From assembly GCA_020721645.1 (NCBI GenBank), contig DYMH01000011.1:1-46136 (forward strand): a DNA stretch of 46,136 bases, written 5' to 3'. Origin of the DNA: Draconibacterium orientale (lineage in GTDB: Bacteria > Bacteroidota > Bacteroidia > Bacteroidales > JAADGE01). The position numbers were made by a program, and so were the translations under genes. Within the stretch, counting starts at the first letter, position 1, and each line of letters begins with the position of its first letter. Shown piece after piece: positions 25,935 to 34,355 of the stretch. The notes below the pieces were generated by a model. The model did not search any database. It was not told the origin of the DNA and saw only the letters and a list, made by a program, of their open reading frames with translations.

Positions 25935-26240
25935 TTATTTGTTTTCTATGATTTTTTTAAATTCCGATATTTGTTGTTGAAGGTCTTCGATACGTTTTTG
26001 TTGCTCTTTCAATCCTTCAACCAAAAGTGGTGTAACTGCTGAGTAATTTACAAATTTAACGCCGTTTTCGTTTGTTTGTACTGCATTGGGCATAATTTTT
26101 TCCAAACCTTGTGCCATCAAACCATAAGTTGATTCTATTTTAGTGTCTTTTTCTGTATCGGACTTTGTTCGGATAAAATCGTAAGAATACCCTGTAAGGG
26201 CACAAGATGTCGCCCTTACAGATACTGTGATTAAATCCAA
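25935..26240 (-). pseudogene. Relic of peptidase S74 (tail-fibre chaperone) domain
   Basis: The 101-codon frame ends with a clear S74-type stretch (TYGLMAQGLEKIMPNAV, then VNYSAVTPLLVEGLKEQQKRI and a C-terminal coiled coil). The domain is normally the self-cleaving C-terminal part of long fibre proteins. Here the frame opens just after an in-frame stop, has only TTG as a start before the conserved part, and its first codons are a palindromic repeat (26192-26221). The fibre part is missing. It was probably the tail of a protein like the repeat protein at 26999, cut off by repeat insertion or deletion. Confidence 0.7.
26192..26221. repeat. Palindromic repeat inside S74 relic
   Basis: CTGTAAGGGC (26192-26201) pairs with GCCCTTACAG (26212-26221), a perfect 10-bp stem with a 10-nt loop. 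It resembles the high-copy hairpins found between genes in Bacteroidota and cyanobacteria. Confidence 0.75.
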
Positions 26241-26581
26241 ATTTATTTTTACATTTTTTTATAATATTTTCTTTTTTTACCTTTGTCGGGCAGAAAGAAG
26301 GCTTCAGTCGATTCGTTGAACCGGAGTCTATCTACGGGCGGACATTTAACTGAACTGAAAATTTAATACACAATTTGTATTCTTGTTTTGAGTATATTAT
26401 TTAATCTGTCAAAGTAGAATTAACAAAGAAAAATGCCCATACCATTTATAAAAAAGGAAATTTCGACTGTACTTCTAAAAATAAATCTTTACAATCAGGT
26501 AACTTTACGGATAAGGAAACAAAATATGAATCTAGTCTAAAAACAATTTTCCGTACAATACAAAGATAAGAAGAAAAATAT

Positions 26582-26720
26582 TAATGAGTCCGGTATAAAA
26601 AGCTCAAATTTTGAAATCAGAGTCGCAAAGCGGTTATCTTATTAACTGTTTTACAGTATTTTGAGAGTAACCCATTTTGCATAAATATCCGCTATGCGAC
26701 TTATTATACTGAACTCATTA
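26582..26720. repeat. Imperfect inverted-repeat element, MITE-like
   Basis: TAATGAGTCCGGTATAA (26582-26598) is matched in reverse complement at 26704-26720 with two mismatches. A second inner pair, GTCGCAAAGCGG (26622-26633) and CCGCTATGCGAC (26689-26700), has one mismatch. Together they form a long bulged stem of 139 bp. No clear target duplication is seen. Confidence 0.5.
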
Positions 26721-26832
26721 TTTTATAAACATAAATTTTTTAGAGGACTTTGCCGATAAGCATTAAAAATATATTGAAGAAAGGTATAAATAAGGCTTCC
26801 GACTGCCTATTCTTGTTCAAATTTAAAAACTT

Positions 26833-26864
26833 ATAAAAAAGTCCCGCTTTTTCCGGCGGGACTT
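26833..26864 (-). terminator. Terminator downstream of repeat protein
   Basis: AAGTCCCGC (26839-26847) pairs with GCGGGACTT (26856-26864). On the minus strand it is followed by a T run. It lies about 135 bp beyond the stop of the repeat-protein gene. Confidence 0.75.
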
Positions 26865-26998
26865 GAAATTATAAAGAAATACCAATGCAAAACAAATACA
26901 ATACCCGATATTTTTATTTTTTAAGAATGAGTGTTTTCAGTTCTTGGATTTAGGCTTGTTGTTTTTTTTTATTGAAGGAGTTCCATTTATTTAAACGA

Positions 26999-29900
26999 TT
27001 AATCAATTTCCGAAATCACAAACCAAGCTGTGCCGTTTGATTGTAAAACATATCCCTTATATTGAGTGCTTATTACTTGATTTAATGCTCCGTCAATTGT
27101 TTCTGAGCCTTCGCCTTCAATAGTTACATTATAAGTATAGATTCTTTTAATTATCAATATCCTGCCGTTATTTGCCGATGCGGTTGGTAAGGTAACCGTT
27201 ATTGCAGCCGAGGTGTTGTTGCACAAAATTGTGTAGTATCCATCTGTATCTGTGATGGTATAATCAGCCGTAATTGTTGATAAATTCATGGCAACACTAC
27301 CGTTTACATCAAGGGTTGCAACGGGTGATGTTGTTCCGATACCAACATTTCCGGTGTTTTTTTGAAATGTAATATAATCACTGGCATCATTTCTAAAAAC
27401 GAAATCATCGGAAGCGTTCATGTACATGTACCAATCTTCCGTCGTTGCAAGCGATGTCTCAAATCGTAAACCATACGAGGCTGTTGTTCCTTTTTGTTTG
27501 ATATGCAAAGGGGAACTGGGGGCGTCTGTTCCTATCCCGACGTTCCCGGCGGAAGAAATTCTCATTTGTTCCGAATTATTAGTTGTAAAACTCATATAAT
27601 TACTACCGTGAGAATAAAGGATGTTTCCTATATCTTGATCCTCTGCATCACCGAAATCTACAACACTTGCACCTGCATTGCCTCCTATTACAGATATTCT
27701 GCTCCAATTATCGGTGCCTGAATTTTGCTGGAAACAAGCAACTGTTCCCGCAAATTGACTTGCAAGTGAAGTTCCTGACAGCAATACATGAAGTTTTGTT
27801 TCAGTTGCGGGTGATGTTGTTCCGATACCCACCTTCCCAGATTGAAAAATCCATTGCGAAGCTGCCACATCTCGCCCGAAATAAATGGATTGGTTCGCTT
27901 CAGTAGGATCTATATTTACGGCTGAGATTACTGAGTTCCACGGGTCTATAACTAAACCATGCAAATATGAACTGTGATAGACTTCAAGTGCATCACCGCC
28001 GGAGTTTCTAATTTTAAAATTGCCGGTGCCGTTTTGACTGAATACCATATCATAGTTACCCTGCGTTATTGTTGTTGTTTCGTTTAGTGCACCTCCCAAC
28101 TCTACATAATTGCCTTCTAAGTTTAACCCGTTGCTTGCGTTAGTCGATTCACCGGTAAGGCTCGTCCAGTAGGCTTGCCCTGTGGTTGCATTAGTAGCTA
28201 ATACTTGCCCTGTTGTTCCTCGTGAGTTGGGCATAATAATAGAATTTGGGTCTTCATTAAACGTGAGGGTACCGTGTATTCTGAGTGCATCGGTACTGAA
28301 ATCTCCGTAGATGAGGGGTGTTATGGTTGAGGAGTTATCGATATAGAGCAGGCTTGAGCCTGTTTCGTTGAAGCCGACATCTTTGCCGATAAACACATTA
28401 CTTGAACCCGTAGCATTGTACCCTGATGATTTTCCGAGGTAAACATTGTCATCACCCGGATTTCCTCCTGCCGTAAACCCATAGCCGGCATTCATACCGA
28501 TATAAACGTTTCCGTCTCCGTCGGGCGTGTTGTAACCTGTGGTTTGCCCCATATAAACATTATCTTGTCCGGTACCGTTTAAATTTCCCGACGACATTCC
28601 CACAAATGTATTGCGTTGTCCGGTTGTGTTTTGCCCGGCTTGGTACCCGACAAAAGTTTGCGACCAAGCATTTACGCCTGAGCTGTTCTGCCCGGCTTGC
28701 ATACCGAGGTGGGTATTTCCGCCTTCTGTATTGAGTTCTCCGGCTTCGGTTCCCACATATGTATTTCCGAATGATTCTGTATTTTCTTTACCGGCATTTT
28801 TCCCGATGAAAGTATTGTTGTATCCCAAGGTATTTTTTTCTCCTGAAGCATAACCGATAAATACATTTTCGCTTCCCGTTGTGGTATTTGTTCCGCTGTT
28901 ATACCCCAAATATACATTGAATGATGCCGTAGTCAGGAGGTTACCGGCTTTGTATCCCATTAAAATGTTGTAAGTGGAATTTGTAGAGAATTGTCCGGCA
29001 TAATTTCCCATGAAGATATTGGAATGTCCGATGAGGTTTCTTTCACCGGCACCTGTACCGAGAAAGATGTTATTATCACCGGTGCTGTTTGAGTATCCGC
29101 TTTTTGTTCCCATAAAGATATTGTTCTCTCCGGATTCTCCCGAAACAGCACCGTATCCGGCTTCCAAACCGATGAATATATTGTTGTTTGCTTGGTTTGC
29201 AGTACCTGTGCCGACATGATTGTAGCCGGCATCTCTGCCGAAAAAGATATTATCACTGTTGTTTGCATTTCTGTATCCGGCTTGGCTTCCGATGCTGATA
29301 TTATTCCCGGCAGAGGTTAGCGAATAACCTGAACGATAGCCCAAAAGAACATTATCATTCCCGTTTACAATACTGCGTCCGGCTTCTCTTCCGACAAAAA
29401 CGTTTTGGGCACCGCTTTCTCCTGCATCAGCCCCCCTTCCTGTTTCGTATCCGATATACACATTGCTCGAATTTGTTCGATGATTCATACCGGAAGCCGG
29501 ACCGATAAATACATTTTGACTCCCGTCGATATTATTATAACCCGCGCCGTGTCCTAAAAAAGTGTTAGAAATTCCGGTTTCATTTTCGTAACCTGCTCTA
29601 TAACCCAACAAAACATTATAATTTCCGCTTGTATTCGAATAACCCGCACTTTCGCCCAAGAAAACATTAAGTTCTCCTTCTGTATTACTCAATCCTGCAT
29701 TAAACCCTAAAAAAACATTTTTTGAACCGGTATCATTGTTTTTACCGGATTCGGTGCCGATAAAAACGTTGTTTATTCCTTTTCCCCCGGAAACAGGTCC
29801 GTAACCTGCCTTCAAACCGATATAAATATTATTATTTGCCGAATTATCCGCACCTGTCCCAATATGATTGTATCCTGCTTCGAGTCCCAGAAAAATATTA

Positions 29901-30994
29901 TTGCTGTTGTTGGTATTTCGATATCCGGCTTGGCTTCCGATGCTGATATTATTCCCGGCTGTTGTAACTTTATAACCCGCTTGATATCCCAATAAAACAT
30001 TGGCATTTCCTTGTGTATTTGAAAACCCTGCTTGATATCCCAAAAAAACATTTCGCGAACCTAAAGTATCCAAACCGACAACAGACCCAACGTTTTTATT
30101 TCCGGCTTGATTGCCAAGAAATACGTTAAATTTTCCAATCGTGTTTTCATATCCCGTTTTATATCCAATAAACACATTATTGCTTCCGCTAATATCTTTC
30201 AATCCGCTTTGGTAACCGAAAAAAGTGTTGTAAATTCCGGTGTAAGCGGGGTGTAATTGAATGGCACTACCGGCTTGGTGTCCGATAAAATAGTTTTCGG
30301 GAACCATATACAAGTAGTTGTCTTTTGGACCTTTGGCTGCCGTATATCTCCCAACCGCAAATCCGCCCGAAACTCCGGCAGCTTCTTCTGTATAAACCCT
30401 CGTACTGTCTTCGGTTACAACAAATAAGTCGGCAACACCTTTGTCTTTTGCAGCTGTGTATCTTCCAACTGCAAAACCTCCGGATACGCCTTTGCTCATA
30501 TCTTTTACATAAACCCGCACACCTTCTGATGTAACAGACATTATTACACCGCCGTCTTTGTCTTGGATTTCTAAAAGAGGGTCGCTTGCTAACTTTGAAG
30601 CATCAGCTTTTATCACAAATTTATTCCCGGCTAATGGTGTTGTACCAATGCCCACATTTTTCAAAGGGTCGGTAAGAGTAACATTCGACCCGCTTTGTGT
30701 CCATATTTCCGATGATAGGTCAATCCAAGCAGAACTGCCACGCAGATAGAACGCACCAAAATCGGTGTCATAAACCAATAAGCCTGCAACAGGGGCACTT
30801 ATGGAGGTTCTTTCGGCTGTTGTCATGCGCGGAATAAGCAAGCCTTGCGTGGTGGATCGTATTTCGAGCATTGCCGAATTGTCGGGTATGGCTCCGGAGT
30901 TGTTGGAAATAACAACACCTTGAGAGAAGGCGGAAATTGTAAAACCTGAAAAAAGAATTACAATTGATAGTTTGAATAGGTAGATGTTTTTCAT
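26999..30994 (-). CDS. Giant secreted fibre-like protein with 36 YadA-head-like repeats
   Basis: 1331 residues from the ATG at 30994, chosen because the signal peptide MKNIYLFKLSIVILFSGFTI starts there; an in-frame ATG at 31045 would add 17 residues. About residues 232-885 are 36 repeats of mostly 17 residues, pattern N-(N)-V-F-(I/L)-G-x-x-(A/S)-G-Y-x-N-x-T-G-S. These resemble the beta-roll repeats of YadA heads and phage tail fibres. A block of five repeats occurs twice, 216 residues apart. The rest has NVGIGTTSP motifs typical of Bacteroidota tail-fibre-like proteins and a C-terminal beta domain (TVTLPTASANNGRILIIKR). No S74 domain or T9SS tail is seen. Probably a surface fibre or adhesin. 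Confidence 0.88.
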   Translation of the reverse strand: MKNIYLFKLSIVILFSGFTISAFSQGVVISNNSGAIPDNSAMLEIRSTTQGLLIPRMTTAERTSISAPVAGLLVYDTDFGAFYLRGSSAWIDLSSEIWTQSGSNVTLTDPLKNVGIGTTPLAGNKFVIKADASKLASDPLLEIQDKDGGVIMSVTSEGVRVYVKDMSKGVSGGFAVGRYTAAKDKGVADLFVVTEDSTRVYTEEAAGVSGGFAVGRYTAAKGPKDNYLYMVPENYFIGHQAGSAIQLHPAYTGIYNTFFGYQSGLKDISGSNNVFIGYKTGYENTIGKFNVFLGNQAGNKNVGSVVGLDTLGSRNVFLGYQAGFSNTQGNANVLLGYQAGYKVTTAGNNISIGSQAGYRNTNNSNNIFLGLEAGYNHIGTGADNSANNNIYIGLKAGYGPVSGGKGINNVFIGTESGKNNDTGSKNVFLGFNAGLSNTEGELNVFLGESAGYSNTSGNYNVLLGYRAGYENETGISNTFLGHGAGYNNIDGSQNVFIGPASGMNHRTNSSNVYIGYETGRGADAGESGAQNVFVGREAGRSIVNGNDNVLLGYRSGYSLTSAGNNISIGSQAGYRNANNSDNIFFGRDAGYNHVGTGTANQANNNIFIGLEAGYGAVSGESGENNIFMGTKSGYSNSTGDNNIFLGTGAGERNLIGHSNIFMGNYAGQFSTNSTYNILMGYKAGNLLTTASFNVYLGYNSGTNTTTGSENVFIGYASGEKNTLGYNNTFIGKNAGKENTESFGNTYVGTEAGELNTEGGNTHLGMQAGQNSSGVNAWSQTFVGYQAGQNTTGQRNTFVGMSSGNLNGTGQDNVYMGQTTGYNTPDGDGNVYIGMNAGYGFTAGGNPGDDNVYLGKSSGYNATGSSNVFIGKDVGFNETGSSLLYIDNSSTITPLIYGDFSTDALRIHGTLTFNEDPNSIIMPNSRGTTGQVLATNATTGQAYWTSLTGESTNASNGLNLEGNYVELGGALNETTTITQGNYDMVFSQNGTGNFKIRNSGGDALEVYHSSYLHGLVIDPWNSVISAVNIDPTEANQSIYFGRDVAASQWIFQSGKVGIGTTSPATETKLHVLLSGTSLASQFAGTVACFQQNSGTDNWSRISVIGGNAGASVVDFGDAEDQDIGNILYSHGSNYMSFTTNNSEQMRISSAGNVGIGTDAPSSPLHIKQKGTTASYGLRFETSLATTEDWYMYMNASDDFVFRNDASDYITFQKNTGNVGIGTTSPVATLDVNGSVAMNLSTITADYTITDTDGYYTILCNNTSAAITVTLPTASANNGRILIIKRIYTYNVTIEGEGSETIDGALNQVISTQYKGYVLQSNGTAWFVISEID

Positions 30995-31575
30995 GTTTTT
31001 AGTCAAAGTTGGTTTATATTTGAAATATTGTCTTTTAGATATCATCTATTTTAAAATCAAAACGGTAGAAAGAATATTACTGTAATATTATAATTTTTCA
31101 GAAAAAAACATTCTAAATGTTGATAAAAAAACGATTTGAATACAATTTGTTATTAGTAAATTTTCTGTTTAAACGAATATACACAAAATAACTTAACTTT
31201 ATAATTAATCTCGATGAAATTTTGATGAAACAGTATTGTTTTATGGTGAACAACAGTTGATAAACTGTTTTATTTTTAAGAAAATCACATTCGCAGTGTT
31301 CTAATTTATACCCTATTTTAATCTTTAAATTTTGGATAAAATTATATTTTGAGAATACTGCAAAAAACATGACTTTTGCATACTGCTAAATATCGTTATA
31401 ACCTTAAATCCGCATGTCTCTCGCAAAGTCGCAGAGACGCAAAGATTTAAAAATGAATCAGGTGAATAGGTTTCTTTGCGACTTAGCGTCTTTGCGAGAA
31501 CGGCTTAGCCCTCAACGAAGTTAAATATAAAAAGTCTTACGGAATTTAGGTATAAACGAAAATAAACATCGAATA
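30995..31575. other. Intergenic region between divergent genes
   Basis: About 580 bp upstream of both the repeat-protein gene (minus) and tsaE (plus). It should hold both promoters, but no exact TAnnTTTG box stands out at the expected distances. The inverted repeat at 31419-31499 is its main feature; a minus-strand open frame at 31113-31370 has low-complexity AT-driven composition and is not credited. Confidence 0.5.
31419..31499. repeat. Imperfect inverted repeat of the TTTGCGAGA type
   Basis: The left arm begins TCTCGCAAAGTCGCAGAGAC (31419-31438). The right arm, 31474-31499, ends with TCTTTGCGAGA and is its imperfect reverse complement (22 of 26 positions by hand). The loop is about 30 nt. 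Sequences of this kind (CTTTGCGACTTAGCGTCTTTGCGAGA-like) are dispersed repeats in several Bacteroidota, which is recalled, not checked. Confidence 0.6.
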
Positions 31576-32061
31576 ATGGCGTACTGTTTGATTTCAAAAA
31601 ACGAAAACGAGACAAAAAACATAGCACAAGCGATTGCAACTTTTTTCAGTTCGGGTGATATTATTTTGTTAGAAGGCGATTTGGGTGTCGGGAAAACACA
31701 TTTTGTGCAAGGTTTTGCCCAAGGAGTGGCATCGAATGATACGGTAACAAGTCCCACGTTCAGCATTGCCAATTTTTATCGAAGCCAAAATATCGGCGTT
31801 CTTCATATTGATATGTATCGCATAGAAAAAGAAGAAGAATTCAACGACATTGGTTTGGCGGATTACTATACTCAAAATATCGTTCTGGTAGAATGGGGGA
31901 CAAAATTCCCGGGTTATTTCGAGGAGTATTTTTTGGTGTCCATCTCAAATCATACAAATTCAAAAACGGATCGCACAATTTCTTTTTCTTTTCAGGGCGA
32001 AAAATACAGTTCGCTATTCAATCAAATAATACAAAATCTGCCAAAACATAAAAAATGCTGA
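31576..32061 (+). CDS. tsaE: tRNA t6A biosynthesis ATPase TsaE
   Basis: 161 residues. TsaE is the P-loop ATPase that drives turnover of the TsaBD complex in making threonylcarbamoyladenosine at position 37 of ANN-decoding tRNAs. The Walker A loop GDLGVGKT is at 34-41, the TSPTFSI segment at 58-64, HIDMYR at 77-82 and the E-W pair at 106-107. It is the first gene of the operon and overlaps tsaB by 7 bp. Confidence 0.94.
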   Translation: MAYCLISKNENETKNIAQAIATFFSSGDIILLEGDLGVGKTHFVQGFAQGVASNDTVTSPTFSIANFYRSQNIGVLHIDMYRIEKEEEFNDIGLADYYTQNIVLVEWGTKFPGYFEEYFLVSISNHTNSKTDRTISFSFQGEKYSSLFNQIIQNLPKHKKC

Positions 32062-32690
32062 CATTAGGAATTTCAACCTCTTCGGGTCAATTTGCCATCG
32101 TTTTGGGTGATGACAGAAAAATGATTTTCAATTCAGAAGAATATCATCTTGCGGAGCAAAAAGACATATCAGTCCTTATAAATAAATGTTTAGAAATTTC
32201 GGGAAAAACCATTTTCGACGTAAATAACATTATTGTTGATATTGGTCCGGGCGGCACAAGCCGCGTGCGTACCGGCATTGCATTTGCCAACAGCTTGTCG
32301 TACAGTTTGGGTATAAAAGTTTGCCCGGTTTCTTCAATGGAAATGGCAGGTATCAATGCGTGGGAAAAATATTCGCTTCCTGTAATTGCTACTGTGAAAT
32401 CAATCAACGGAAATGCGTATGTTGGTTTTTTTAACAACAATACTTTAATATCGACTGAGTATGGCAAAATAGAAAATTTAATACCAAGTTTAATCGGTGA
32501 TTGCCAAGAGCTTGTTGTTGTTGGATATCATCGTGAATTGATTATAAGCCTATTTCCTGAAATTAAAATTATTGACAGCGGCATGTTTTATGGAGATGTT
32601 AAAATATTTGCAGAACAGGCATTGCGTTTCATAAACAGAGGCATTCTGTTTCCCGAAATTGCCTTTGCAGTAACCGAAAAATCGAGCTAA
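32055..32690 (+). CDS. tsaB: tRNA t6A biosynthesis protein TsaB
   Basis: 211 residues, ASKHA-fold paralogue of TsaD that forms a heterodimer with it and has no catalytic site of its own. LGISTSS at 4-10 is the first phosphate loop and GPGGTSRVRTG at 64-74 corresponds to the usual GPGSFTGLRIG. The C-terminal half is divergent, as is common. It starts inside the tsaE stop region, suggesting translational coupling. Confidence 0.92.
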   Translation: MLTLGISTSSGQFAIVLGDDRKMIFNSEEYHLAEQKDISVLINKCLEISGKTIFDVNNIIVDIGPGGTSRVRTGIAFANSLSYSLGIKVCPVSSMEMAGINAWEKYSLPVIATVKSINGNAYVGFFNNNTLISTEYGKIENLIPSLIGDCQELVVVGYHRELIISLFPEIKIIDSGMFYGDVKIFAEQALRFINRGILFPEIAFAVTEKSS

Positions 32691-32754
32691 AAATTTGTTT
32701 TGTTTAAAATATCAACTTTTACTATATAACTTATCAACAGACCGCTACCTAAAA

Positions 32755-33351
32755 ATGAAAGACAAGGAAATAATAGAATGTTTACAAAACGGCGGCGTAG
32801 TTCTGCTTCCAACAGACACCGTGTATGGTTTGGCAGCAAGTCCGTTGAATGAAAAAGGTGTTAAGAAAATATTTGACTTAAAACAGCGTTCCGAATCTCA
32901 ATATCTGCCAATTATGGTTTCATCAGGAGAAGATTTAGAGGCTTTTGGACTTGATTTATATCCTGCGGTTCGGAGGCTTTTAAATTCACAATTTGTACCC
33001 GGCGATTTAACAGTTATCCTCGGATTTACGCATGAAGCTCTTCTTCCTTGGTTGAAAGGCAGAATAGAATGTGCCGTTAGGATACCCGACAATGAACGAT
33101 TATTAGAAATACTGAAACAAACAGGACCATTACTTGTAACAAGCGCCAACAAACACGGAACTCCGATAACACCGAGTAATGTTTTGGATATTTTAGAAGA
33201 TTTAAACGGGAAACCGGATTTAATTATAGACGGCGGCATCGTTGAAAATGTTCCGTCAACAATCGTCAATTGCCGCCTACAACCACCGGTTATAGAACGT
33301 ACCGGGCGAATATCTTATGAAGAACTACAAAAAATATTAAATAATGAATGA
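32755..33351 (+). CDS. tsaC: L-threonylcarbamoyladenylate synthase (TsaC/Sua5 family)
   Basis: 198 residues from the ATG at 32755; an in-frame ATG at 32695 would add 20 residues that do not match the family. It makes threonylcarbamoyl-AMP from threonine, bicarbonate and ATP. YrdC-domain marks are LPTDTVYGLAAS (18-29), K43/R45 in LKQRSESQYLP, and the TSANKHGTP motif. It has no C-terminal Sua5 domain, so the TsaC type is right. It overlaps tsaD by 8 bp. Confidence 0.93.
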   Translation: MKDKEIIECLQNGGVVLLPTDTVYGLAASPLNEKGVKKIFDLKQRSESQYLPIMVSSGEDLEAFGLDLYPAVRRLLNSQFVPGDLTVILGFTHEALLPWLKGRIECAVRIPDNERLLEILKQTGPLLVTSANKHGTPITPSNVLDILEDLNGKPDLIIDGGIVENVPSTIVNCRLQPPVIERTGRISYEELQKILNNE

Positions 33352-34336
33352 GTTTGTACTCGGAATAGAAACATCGTGCGATGATACCGCAGCGGCAGTT
33401 GTTGATTCAAAGGGAAATGTATTATCGTCTGTCGTTTCATCGCAATTAGAAATACACAAAGCTTTTGGAGGAGTCTATCCCGAGTTTGCTGCACGTGCAC
33501 ACATCACCGCAATATTACCAACTATTCATGAAGCACTTTTACGAGCAAATATTCAAGCGTCCCAATTAAAAGCAATTGGTGTAACACGCGGTCCGGGATT
33601 AATCAGTTCGGTTCTGGTAGGACTGAATACCGCCGTAGGATTGGGACTTGGGTGGAACAAGCCGGTTATTGGGATCAATCATTTACGCGGTCATCTCCGT
33701 AGTGCCGACCTCGAAATGCAGCGTGTTCAATATCCTGCGATGATATTGCTCGTATCCGGTGGGCACACTTTTTTGGCATATATGGAAAGTACGGTCGATA
33801 TTGTACTTCTGGGCTCAACGCGTGATGATTCGGTTGGTGAATCTTACGATAAAGTTGGGCGAATGCTGGGTTTGGGGTATCCGGGAGGTCCGGCAGTAGA
33901 TAAACTTGCTGTACAGGGCAAACCTACAATAAAATTTCCACGTCCTTTGCTCAAAAACGGATTGGAATTTTCTTTTTCGGGACTCAAATCTTCGGTTGCA
34001 CGTTATTTGGATTCTGTGAAAGAGCTTGTTTATGAAGATATTGCAGCATCTTTTGTACAAGCTGTCTTGGACGTATTGATTACAAAATCAAAACTTGCGT
34101 TGAAAGAAAAGCCTGTAAAATCATTCGCCATTGTTGGAGGTGTGGCGGCAAGTCCACAGTTAAGGGAAGCTGCTGCAAAATTATGTCGCAATCTGAAAGT
34201 TGATTTATGTTTACCACCCTTGCGTTGGTCCACTGACAATGCTGCTATGATTGCCTTAGCAACATTTGACTACTTGAATTTAGGCATTTATAAAGAGCCT
34301 TTACCTGAATTACAATTATCAATCAGCGATTTTTAA
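33344..34336 (+). CDS. tsaD: tRNA N6-adenosine threonylcarbamoyltransferase TsaD
   Basis: 330 residues, typical length. It transfers the threonylcarbamoyl group to A37 of tRNA. The N-terminus has GIETSCDDTAAAVVD (7-21), the metal histidines are H113 and H117 (NHLRGHL), and the C-terminus has STDNAAMIALA with the conserved aspartate. The ATG lies within the tsaC stop (AATGAATGA), so coupling is likely. It completes the four-gene t6A operon and converges on hflX with only 19 bp between stops. Confidence 0.96.
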   Translation: MNEFVLGIETSCDDTAAAVVDSKGNVLSSVVSSQLEIHKAFGGVYPEFAARAHITAILPTIHEALLRANIQASQLKAIGVTRGPGLISSVLVGLNTAVGLGLGWNKPVIGINHLRGHLRSADLEMQRVQYPAMILLVSGGHTFLAYMESTVDIVLLGSTRDDSVGESYDKVGRMLGLGYPGGPAVDKLAVQGKPTIKFPRPLLKNGLEFSFSGLKSSVARYLDSVKELVYEDIAASFVQAVLDVLITKSKLALKEKPVKSFAIVGGVAASPQLREAAAKLCRNLKVDLCLPPLRWSTDNAAMIALATFDYLNLGIYKEPLPELQLSISDF

Positions 34337-34355
34337 CAACACATTATTGGGGGGG

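Larger units (their letters stand above)
26241..26998. other. Intergenic region with repeat-like DNA
   Basis: 758 bp without a credible gene between the S74 relic and the repeat protein. It contains an imperfect inverted-repeat element (26582-26720) and a minus-strand terminator (26833-26864). The part 26241-26580 shows no structure I can name; it may be decayed sequence of the fibre gene whose S74 tail is left. Confidence 0.5.

Noticed and set aside
28340-30300. Regular DNA repeats suggesting a CRISPR array
   Set aside because: The repeats keep one reading frame, have a period near 51 bp and encode glycine-rich protein repeats; there are no unique spacers and no cas genes.
27494-30749. Several open frames opposite the repeat protein
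   Set aside because: They arise from the repeated codons on the other strand and share no protein-like features.
31113-31370. Open frame of 85 codons upstream of the repeat protein
   Set aside because: AT-driven composition (Ile, Lys, Asn, Phe, Tyr), no promoter and no homology signal.
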